Source: JAAFIP01 sp043778205
GTDB lineage: Bacteria > Pseudomonadota > Gammaproteobacteria > Burkholderiales > Burkholderiaceae_C
Reading direction: 5' to 3'
Assembly: GCA_043778205.1 (NCBI GenBank)
Contig: JAYWGO010000182.1
Location: 1-10,155 of the forward strand
Length of the DNA stretch: 10,155 nt
The position numbers were made by a program, and so were the translations under genes. The notes under the pieces were generated by a model. The model did not search any database and was not told where the DNA came from. It worked only from the letters and a program-made list of their open reading frames with translations. Each line of letters opens with the position of its first letter. Within the stretch, counting starts at the first letter, position 1. Of this stretch, positions 1-6,200 are shown piece by piece.

Positions 1-185
1 TCTGGCGAAGCTTGAAGTCTGAACTGCAAACCAAAGCCCTGCTGTCCATGCAACAAGGCATCCTAGTGCAAACCCGGATAAAGTTTGCCAGCGTGGGAGC
101 CATGCAGTCTTTATTAGAAACCTTCAGACTCAGCTACAACGGCTACCGCCCACACCAGAATTTGCAAGGCGCACCGCCTGCGTAG
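1..185 (+). CDS. C-terminal end of a DDE transposase (partial, cut by window start)
   Basis: Reading from base 3 gives about 60 codons, beginning WRSLKSELQT and ending at TAG 183-185. The product aligns without gaps to residues 253-312 of the transposase at 559-1605, with about two thirds of residues identical, including the shared QTR.KFASV, YNG and RPHQ.L.GA stretches. This is the region just after the catalytic glutamate of an integrase-core (rve, RNase H fold) transposase. The gene starts outside the window, so the catalytic residues cannot be seen. The stop falls about 36 codons earlier than in the neighbour, which lacks nothing essential if the basic C-terminal tail is dispensable, but it could also mark a decayed copy. 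The divergence shows this is a related older element and not a recent duplicate. It is followed, like the neighbour, by a copy of the tail repeat. Confidence 0.8.
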   Translation, partial: WRSLKSELQTKALLSMQQGILVQTRIKFASVGAMQSLLETFRLSYNGYRPHQNLQGAPPA

Positions 186-207
186 CTTGCACACCGTAAT
201 TCAAGTT

Positions 208-476
208 ACTACAAATACCATAGCTACTTGTGCACCATTTCCTTGGGCCGGGGGCTGGTTTGGCTGGTAAATACGGCTTTAGTCGGATTGGCGTATTTGT
301 AGCCAGGAAAACAGCCTTCTGGACGCTTGAAGAAGATTTCCGTCAGAAAGATAAGAACAAAAAGATACCCGATCTCAGCATCGGCAGATTGATTGGCGTG
401 GTTTCAAATGCTGATTTGTGCGGTGTCCGCAAGGAAAGCTAGCGGGCATGCGGCTTGGCGGGGTGCGGACACTACA
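208..476 (+). repeat. Tail repeat, copy A (diverged)
   Basis: This begins at actacaaataccatagct, 23 bases after the stop of the partial transposase, and ends at ggacactaca. It is a diverged homologue of the two tails at 1634-1891 and 2116-2373. Shared landmarks in order are catagct(a/g)ct, ttggg..ggggg, ttggct, gcttta, ctgatttgtgc against ggtgatttttgc, and the terminal 58-bp inverted-repeat unit. It is about ten bases longer than the others, so small indels exist in the middle. No convincing gene lies in 186-558: a frame opening at a GTG at 230 runs 70 codons to a TAG inside the terminal unit, but its start is not conserved in the other copies. Confidence 0.7.
419..476 (+). repeat. 58-bp inverted-repeat unit, copy A
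   Basis: The left arm TGCGGTGTCCGCA pairs with the right arm TGCGGACACTACA. The inner nine bases GTGTCCGCA / TGCGGACAC are a perfect inverted repeat. The centre carries gcgggcatgcgg, shared with the other two units. The total length is 58 bases, the same as the copies at 1834-1891 and 2316-2373. It forms the downstream end of tail copy A. Confidence 0.75.
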
Positions 477-528
477 GTCTGGAGAGGCCAGTTTTACCGG
501 CTTTTTAAGATGCTAATCGGGCTGTAGG

Positions 529-566
529 CCAACGGAATATTGCGGGAGCAGCTACATAATGTGTAG
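529..566 (-). repeat. Inverted copy of the tail start, upstream of the transposase
   Basis: The 38 bases from ccaacggaat to gtgtag are the reverse complement of the first part of the tail repeat. Against the copy starting at about 2118 they match at 32 of 38 positions, including the 11-base block gcgggagcagc. The same sequence lies in opposite orientation just after the transposase (about 1636-1673). The transposase is therefore bracketed by an imperfect 38-bp inverted repeat, which may be the element's terminal repeats. It may instead be a common intergenic repeat: I recall very similar catagctgct..cgc sequences between Comamonadaceae genes. I see no target-site duplication next to either arm. 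The arm overlaps the transposase start codon. Confidence 0.65.
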
Positions 567-1605
567 CGTGTATTTTCTACCTTCCGTGCCTTTACCCTTG
601 GACGACAAGGGGGTTGAGAGCATGGGGGCATGGTTTTGCAGGCTATGGGTTGGGATTTGCGCTTTCATAAGCTGGACGCTGCGGCGCTGGGGGTTTCGAC
701 GTAGAGCTCCGCTTCGATATTTCAAGCCACCGCGCCCTGTCAGCAGCAAACTCTACCCTGCCCACGGGCGGCGCAAGCCTGAGTGGGTGCGGCTGGCTGT
801 GCTGGCGCTAAGCGAGCAGCTACCCCATGCAGGGTATCGCACCCTCGCTTACTGTTTTAACCTGCGCCATGCGGGCCAGATCGATGGCCATGGTCAGGCT
901 GTGTCGGTATCCAAGAGCTTTGTCAGTGCGCTGCTGCGCCAGCAGCGCTACGCGGCTGTGCGGGCCAGCCAGCGCGCCTATGTGGCTACGCGTGAACCGA
1001 TCCAAACTACCTGGGGTATGGATTTGACGGGACTACCGTTGGTGGACGGGAGCAGCGTGGCGGTGTTTGGCGTGATCGACCATGGCAGCCGGGCCATCTT
1101 AAGCCTATCCCCTGTGGTACGGCGCAACAGCCTAGTTTTGCTGGGCAAGCTCTTGATTGCCATGGGCAGCTATGGGTTGCCGCGTGCCGTGCGTACTGAT
1201 AACGAGGCAGTGTTTAAATCGTGGATGTTCGCGGTAATTTTGAAGAGCCTTGGCGTGCGCCAGCAGTTCACCAAGTTGGCTTCGCCTTGGCAGAATGGGC
1301 GGATAGAGAGGTTCTGGCGGACGCTGAAGTTTGAACTGCAAACCAAGCCGCGCCAATCGATTGCGCAGGGCATTGCAGTGCAAACCCGGATGAAGTTTGC
1401 CAGCGTGGCCGCGATAGGTTGCTTGCTGGAGTCGTTCAAAGATGGCTACAACGGTCAGAGGCCACACCAGTCGCTCAAAGGGGCTACGCCGGCAGCCGTG
1501 TGGAATGGGCAGGTCAAGAAAGCGCGGGAGAAGCTGTGCGCTGCCAGGCCAGCGACTACCAGACGGCAGAAGCAGCCGCGTGAGCCGCCTGCGCCAAAAC
1601 GCTGA
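559..1605 (+). CDS. DD35E integrase-core (rve) transposase
   Basis: This 348-residue protein belongs to the integrase-core transposases found as DDE-type integrase/transposase/recombinase genes in proteobacteria. It would cut and join DNA ends of its own element. An N-terminal basic region (about residues 40-75) precedes a helical stretch with HAGYRTLAYCFN (90-101). The catalytic domain shows D155 in WGMDLTG, D214 in VRTDNEAVF and E250 in PWQNGRIERFW, with 35 residues between the second D and E. RPHQSLKG (301-308) is the usual motif after the core. All three catalytic residues are present and the frame is intact, so it may be active. The ATG at 559 has GGGAG ten bases upstream, lying within a repeat arm; an ATG at 622 is an alternative start. 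I cannot assign an IS family securely. It is the only complete plus-strand gene here, opposed to the rhs operon. Confidence 0.88.
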   Translation: MCSVYFLPSVPLPLDDKGVESMGAWFCRLWVGICAFISWTLRRWGFRRRAPLRYFKPPRPVSSKLYPAHGRRKPEWVRLAVLALSEQLPHAGYRTLAYCFNLRHAGQIDGHGQAVSVSKSFVSALLRQQRYAAVRASQRAYVATREPIQTTWGMDLTGLPLVDGSSVAVFGVIDHGSRAILSLSPVVRRNSLVLLGKLLIAMGSYGLPRAVRTDNEAVFKSWMFAVILKSLGVRQQFTKLASPWQNGRIERFWRTLKFELQTKPRQSIAQGIAVQTRMKFASVAAIGCLLESFKDGYNGQRPHQSLKGATPAAVWNGQVKKAREKLCAARPATTRRQKQPREPPAPKR

Positions 1606-1632
1606 TGGTTTGCAACATCAGCGTATTATTTT
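1599..1632 (+). terminator. Rho-independent terminator after the transposase
   Basis: A perfect 9-bp stem (ACGCTGATG at 1599-1607, CATCAGCGT at 1616-1624) with an 8-base loop is followed by attattttc. The transposase stop codon lies inside the left arm of the stem. The T-run is interrupted, so strength is uncertain. It separates the gene from the following tail repeat, which suggests the tail is not part of the transposase mRNA. Confidence 0.7.
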
Positions 1633-1633
1633 C

Positions 1634-1891
1634 ACTCTGTATTTCATAGCTGCTCCCGCGACATTCTGTTGGGTTGGGGGTCAATTTGGCTTAAAAATCT
1701 GCTTTACGCGTACGCGCGCAGTGCAAACTCAAAAAACTACCGAGTTGACGACACTGGCGTGCTGCATGCATCCGGTTTGGGAAGCTTCGCTATCGCGAAT
1801 GACGCTGTGCCATGCAATTTATCTGGTGATTTTTGCAGTGTCCACATGCAAAGCCAACGGGTATGCGGGTTTCGAGGCATTGGACACTACA
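1634..1891 (+). repeat. Tail repeat, copy B (after the complete transposase)
   Basis: This 258-bp repeat starts with actctgtatttcatagct and ends with ttggacactaca. It aligns without gaps to copy C (2116-2373) with about 34 differences, roughly 87% identity, and more weakly to copy A. A 51-base block (1807-1857) is identical between B and C even though differences are frequent elsewhere. It begins 28 bases after the transposase stop, just past the terminator. Its right end abuts the rhs fragment directly. An open frame runs through it in the same phase as in copy C, but it has no conserved start and continues antisense into the rhs fragment, so I do not call a gene. Confidence 0.85.
1834..1891 (+). 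repeat. 58-bp inverted-repeat unit, copy B
   Basis: The left arm TGCAGTGTCCA and right arm TGGACACTACA are inverted repeats matching at 10 of 11 positions. Where copy A has G/C after GTGTCC, this copy has A/T, so the pairing is kept. The total length is 58 bases, as in the other two copies. It ends tail copy B. Confidence 0.75.
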
Positions 1892-2112
1892 CTGCACGGC
1901 TGACAAGAGCTGGCCTAGCGGGTCGTAGCGGTACTGGGTGGCACCGCGCTGGCTGTCTTCTATCTGGGCCAGGTTGCCGTTTTGGTCGTACTGGTAGCTG
2001 CGCTGGCGCAGGCGTTGGCTGCCCGTGCCTGCGCCTTTAGCTAGCGTGATGGCGGCTAGGCGGGACTGGGGGTCGTAGCTGCGGGTGCTGGTGAGGCGTT
2101 GGCTGCTACCTA
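1892..2112 (-). pseudogene. Orphan fragment of an rhs core
   Basis: Bases 1893-2099 match 4351-4557 of the intact rhs gene without any gap, with about 8 differences in 207 bases (near 96% identity). The fragment encodes about 69 residues of YD-repeat shell, including TSTRSYDPQSRL and ATQYRYDPLGQLL, in frame and without stops. It corresponds to residues about 1165-1233 of the intact protein. Beyond base 2099 the two sequences diverge: the fragment would read GSSQR where the intact gene reads SNGR. It therefore may come from a related but different rhs gene. It has no start, no toxin end and no neighbouring rhs sequence; tail repeats abut both sides. It cannot make a functional protein. Confidence 0.88.
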
Positions 2113-2115
2113 AAC

Positions 2116-2373
2116 ACTACATATTTCATAGCTGCTCCCGCGATATTCTGTTGGGCTAGGGGTCTATTTGGGTTAAAAATCTGCTTTACGTGCACTCGCG
2201 CAGAGCAAGTTCAAAAAATCACCGAGTTGACAATGCTGGCGTGTTGTATTCATCCAATTTAGGAAACTTCACCGTCGGGAATGACGCAGTGCCATGCAAT
2301 TTATCTGGTGATTTTTGCAGTGTCCACATGCAAAGCCAATGGGCATGCGGGTTGCCAAGGATTGGACACTACA
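2116..2373 (+). repeat. Tail repeat, copy C (solo, beside the immunity gene)
   Basis: This 258-bp repeat starts with actacatatttcatagct and ends with ttggacactaca. It is collinear with copy B with no gaps. Unlike copies A and B, it is not preceded by transposase sequence; its left side touches the rhs fragment. Its right end is 18 bases from the stop of the convergent immunity gene. Apart from the terminator, this repeat, copy B and the rhs fragment, I see nothing else in the gene-free stretch 1606-2391. Confidence 0.85.
2316..2373 (+). repeat. 58-bp inverted-repeat unit, copy C
   Basis: The left arm TGCAGTGTCCA and right arm TGGACACTACA are as in copy B, while the interior differs at several positions (for example ccaaggat in place of tcgaggcat near the right arm). 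The length is again exactly 58 bases. It lies just downstream of the minus-strand immunity gene. A hairpin here could affect the end of the operon transcript, but no T-run follows it in that direction. Confidence 0.72.
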
Positions 2374-2391
2374 CCAAGCCGACAATAAACA

Positions 2392-2850
2392 CTAAGCTTT
2401 TTGAAGCGGTATCCACTTGATTTTCTCTGGACTGAACCTATTGACTAAGCAACCGTCGATTGAATAGTTATCTTGATAAATCAGCAGGTTATCTCCATCG
2501 ATGAGACGACAAAAACCGAAATCGCTTGACCAATCAAAAAATACCAACCATTCAATACACTCATCCACAACATATCCTATATAGCCATCACTACCGAAGG
2601 AGCCGCCGCCAAAGCTCAGATACTTATTGCCTGCGAATTTATGCCGTCCTAGTTCGTGTATTGGTACAAATTCTTCTGGATTATTGGCTAATAAAGTCGT
2701 TAAATTTACATTTCCTAATGGCTTTATAAACTCAATACTTCCTACTTTAAACTCGGATAAGAGTAATCTACCGTCTTTAAAGATTAGTCCGTTAAATATA
2801 GGTAGCTTCTTATTTTTCCAAAGCCACTGAAGAGTATTTTCATTAATCAT
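2392..2850 (-). CDS. Putative immunity protein for the Rhs toxin
   Basis: This 152-residue protein has no family I recognise. It is acidic to neutral, with no signal peptide or membrane segment, and is rich in aromatic residues. Visible stretches are the N-terminal LQWLWKNKKLP, a glycine-rich GGGSFGSDGYIGYVVDE in the middle, and WLVFFDWSSDFGF near residues 101-113. The role is inferred from position: it follows the toxin-encoding 3' end of rhs, with its ATG (2850-2848) overlapping the rhs stop as ATGA. This is the usual layout for a toxin-specific immunity gene and implies translational coupling; I see no clear ribosome binding site. It would act in the cytoplasm by binding the toxin domain. 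Its base composition is clearly more AT-rich than the rhs core, which fits horizontal acquisition with the toxin end. Confidence 0.75.
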   Translation of the reverse strand: MINENTLQWLWKNKKLPIFNGLIFKDGRLLLSEFKVGSIEFIKPLGNVNLTTLLANNPEEFVPIHELGRHKFAGNKYLSFGGGSFGSDGYIGYVVDECIEWLVFFDWSSDFGFCRLIDGDNLLIYQDNYSIDGCLVNRFSPEKIKWIPLQKA

Positions 2851-3254
2851 TTGAAAATCGGTATTCCACTTAATCCACCAGGTGGAACAGGTCCGCCTAG
2901 TCTAATGTTTCTTGGATCATTCATCCGTTGATCAAACGCGTCTTGCCAATTTTTGCCCGCTAGTGGTCCGGGTGCTGATGGGTTAACCACATCAATTGGC
3001 ACACAGTCTTTTTTGGCCATGCGCGCTGCTGCCAGTCGTCGGTTATCGTATGAAACGTAGCTCCCCCCTACGTTCATCACACGTAATTTAGGTCCGCCAG
3101 CCCAGTCCCAACTACCCGCCATCATAGTCTCGGCGTATGAGTTTGCGCCTTTTGGTCCATCACCAGTAACGCTCCTTTGAGAGAAGTTTATTTTGTTCGG
3201 ATCCATTGAACCCGGTGGGCAAGGACAAGGTTGGTTCGCATCGCATTTTTTCGA
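2847..3254 (-). other. Toxin domain of the Rhs protein (ParB/Srx-like fold)
   Basis: This encodes residues 1599-1733, after DPLGL. A cysteine- and proline-rich leader (CDANQPCPCPP) is followed by INFSQRSV, then AETMMAGSWDW, KLRVMNVGGSYVSYDNRRL and AAARMAKKDCVPIDVV. The order I..SQ.SV, a helix, a GSW turn, a V-rich strand, then YDNRRLAAA and a V.V.VV strand matches the ParB/sulfiredoxin fold seen in ParB-like nuclease toxins of polymorphic toxin systems. Nuclease activity is inferred from the family; the catalytic residue is not known from this sequence. The bases here are more AT-rich than the shell, as expected for an exchangeable toxin tip. Confidence 0.68.
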
Positions 3255-6200
3255 TAAACCTAATGGATCAATCCAAGCAGTAGCATTTGGCGCGTACTGG
3301 TAAAGGTTGTTTCCCCCCGCCAGCCCAATAGGATCCTGCGTAATATACCTTGCCTGGTCCGGGTCGTAATAGCGATGGCGGTTGTAGAACAGCCCAGTCT
3401 CCGCATCTTCATACTGCCCTTGGAAACGCAGTGGTTGCTCCACCTCCCGTTTGTCGTATCGCAGCACCCTACCCCAAGCCTTGTACCGTGCCGCCCACAC
3501 TACTTTACCCGTCTCGTCCATCAGCTCCAGCGGCGTGCCCAAGTGGTCGCACTGGTAGTGCAGGATGGTGTCGTTTTGCGCGTTCTGTTTGGCGCTGTTT
3601 AGCTTGCTTTGCCAGACTGCTTGATGGGCTTGCTCTTTCAGTTCTGCTAGGTAAGCGTGGTAGCTGGCCAGGTGCGCATCCGCCGCGTGCCTGTCTTTGG
3701 GCATGCCCCACTGGGCTTGCTTCGGTAGGTGCAGATCCTCTCGCTGCACATAGCTGGCCATCCCGTCTTTGGACTCCACCCGTGCCAACGGCACAAAGCT
3801 GCCCGGCTCGTACAGGTAGGTAATGGTGTTGTTCGGGTGAATCTCTTGAACGAGTACATCGCCGTCCCACACGAACAATGTTGTTTCAGTGTTGCCACCT
3901 TCGGTGACTTGTTTGGCGATGCGTCTACCAAAGGCATCGTAGCTGTAGCGGGCTGTTTGCGCGGTCTGGCTGCCTGCTTTTTCCCAAGTGCGCGTGGCCT
4001 GCACCAAGCGGTTGTCTGCGTCGTAGGCAAAGGCGATTTGGGCAGCTTGGTTTTGCGCGGGTAACAGGGAGGGGGCTTGACTGAGCGTGCTGCTGAGCCT
4101 TTTAAGCACCGTGTTGCCCTGGATGTCGTACTCGTAGCTGTTACCTAGGTACTGGCGTAGCAGGTTGTGGGTGACTTGGGCGAGTTTGACCTTAGGTAAG
4201 TTGCGCGGCACCTGGCTGCCTGCTGCAGGCTGCTCGGCGAGTTGGTCTAGCCGGGTGTTTTCTGCTGATGCTTGTGCATCTTTTTGCTGGGCATCCCGGT
4301 CTAGCAGGTTACCTGCCGGGTCAAAGGCAAAGGTCTCGCTCAAACTGGGCTGCACGGCTGACAAGAGCTGGCCTAGCGGGTCGTAGCGGTACTGGGTGGC
4401 TCCGCGCTGGCTGTCTTCTATCTGGGCCAGGTTGCCGGTTTGGTCGTACTGGTAGCTGCGCTGGCGCAGGCGTTGGCTGCCCGTGCCTACGCCTTTGGCC
4501 AGCGTGATGGCAGTGAGGCGGGACTGGGGGTCGTAGCTGCGGGTGCTGGTGAGGCGTCCATTACTTCCTGGTTGGGTGTTGCTTTGGCCGCTGTAGAGAC
4601 CATTGTTGGTGCGCTGGCTGCTTGCACCGCTGCCTAGCTGGCGTACGGTCTCTCTATGCAGGTGGTCGCGCTCCAGGTCGACGACGGTGCTGCCTTGCCA
4701 CAGGGTGCCGTGCCAGTGGCCCGAGCCGTAGCGCTGGGTGTCGATGGTGCGGCCATTGGGCAGGGTGGTTTGCAGGCGGTTGCCAAGGGGGTCGTAGCTG
4801 TGGGTGAGCTGGAAGGCGGTAGTCAGCGTGGGGGCTTGGCCTGTGGGGTCGCCAGCCGTGTCGCCTGGGGGCGTGAGGGCGTAGGCGATGCGCTCCTCTA
4901 CCAGCTGGCCCACTGCGTCGTAGCCAAAGTGCTGCTGGGCCTGCGGGCTGGCTATGGCGGTTAACCGGTCTAGCGCGTCGTAGGCGTAGCGGGTGATGCT
5001 TTGGGTAACATCGGGCGCGCTGCCGCTGTCAGCCTGCTCGGGGCTGGGGTCGGTGATTTTGGCTTGCAGTTGGCCCAGGTCGTCGCGGATGTACTGGGTT
5101 TTTTGGCCATTGCATTCGCTGGCGATTAGCTGGCCTGCTGTGTCGTACTGGTACTGGGTGGCTTTGCCGTCAAAGCCGGTCTCTGCCAGCAAGCGGCCTT
5201 CGGGGTCGTAGGTGAACAGGTAGGCTTCGCCGTTGGCGTTGACCAGCTGCACCAGGCGCAGGGCTTTGTCGTAGTGGTAGTGCAGGCTTTGGCCTTTGGC
5301 GTCTACTCTTTCTATGGGCAGGCCGTGGCCGTTGTAGGTGTAGCGTGTGGCTTGCCCTTTGGCGTCCTGGTGCTCTAGCAGGTTGCCTTCGCTGTCGTAG
5401 CGGTGGCTCTCTGTGGTTTTGTTGGGATGGGTAATGCGGGTAACGCGGCCTAGCGCGTCGTATTGGTATTGGCTGGTGTTGCCAATGGCGTCTTCGGTGG
5501 CGGTGATGCGGCCTGCCTGGTCGTACTGGTAGCGGCTGGTGAACTGGGAGCAGTCGGTGTAGGCCACCAGGCGGCCTGCTTGGTCGTAGTCAAGTTGTTT
5601 GGCACCGCCTTTGGCGTCTGTCAGGGTGGCCAGGCGGCCGGCTGCGTCGTACTGGTAGTGGGTGCTGTGGCCCAGCGCGTCGGTGCTTTGCACAATGCGC
5701 CCGGCGCTGTCAAAGCGGCGCTGGGTGGTGTGGCCTAGCGCGTCGGTGACGGCGATGGGCAGGTTTTGGCTGTTGTACTCTATGTGGGTGGTGCGCCTCT
5801 TGGCATCGGTGATGCTGGCCAGATTGCCTGCGCTGTCGTAGGTGTAGACGGTGGCGTTGTGTTGTGCGTCGATGTCGGCCAGCAGCTGGCCGTCTTGGCT
5901 CCAGCGGCGGGTGCCAAAGGACTGGGGCTTCTTGCCATCGGCAAAGAGGCGGCGTACCTTGGTGCATAGCCACTGGCTGTTAAAGGTGTGCTCCAGCACG
6001 CCGCCTAATGCGTCGGTGACCTGGGTGGTGCCGTCGCTGATGTAGTCAATCTGTACCTCGCCATTGCTGTCCGAGGTGGTGTTGCGGGTGGCGCGGGCTT
6101 GGTAGCTGGTGGCCAGGGTGATGGGGTGGCGCGCGCCTAGCTGGTCTTGGGTGAAAGCCTGGGTGTCGGAGTTGCCTGCATTGCTACGCGCCCAGCGCTC

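Noticed and set aside
230..442. A 70-codon open frame inside tail copy A
   Set aside because: It starts at a GTG not conserved in the other tails, ends inside the inverted-repeat unit, and shows no family resemblance.
487..507. Possible terminator: gccag ttttta-like loop ccggc followed by five Ts
   Set aside because: The stem is only five pairs with an A/C mismatch on the strand that has the T-run, too weak to call.
1834..1891. Integron attC site
   Set aside because: The arms lack the RYYYAAC/GTTRRRY core sites, and no integrase or cassette array is visible.
2114..2373. ACACTACA on both sides of tail C (2114-2121 and 2366-2373) as a target-site duplication
   Set aside because: ACTACA also precedes the catagct block in copy A, so the left copy is part of the repeat itself and not a duplicated target.
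1669..2420. Open frames running through tails B and C in the same phase, with similar translations
   Set aside because: Substitutions are not concentrated at third positions, starts differ, and the B frame continues antisense into the rhs fragment. The similarity follows from the shared DNA repeat.
5056..5850. CRISPR-like regularly spaced repeats
   Set aside because: The roughly 63-bp periodicity is coding YD-repeat sequence in frame with rhs, with imperfect units and no true spacers.
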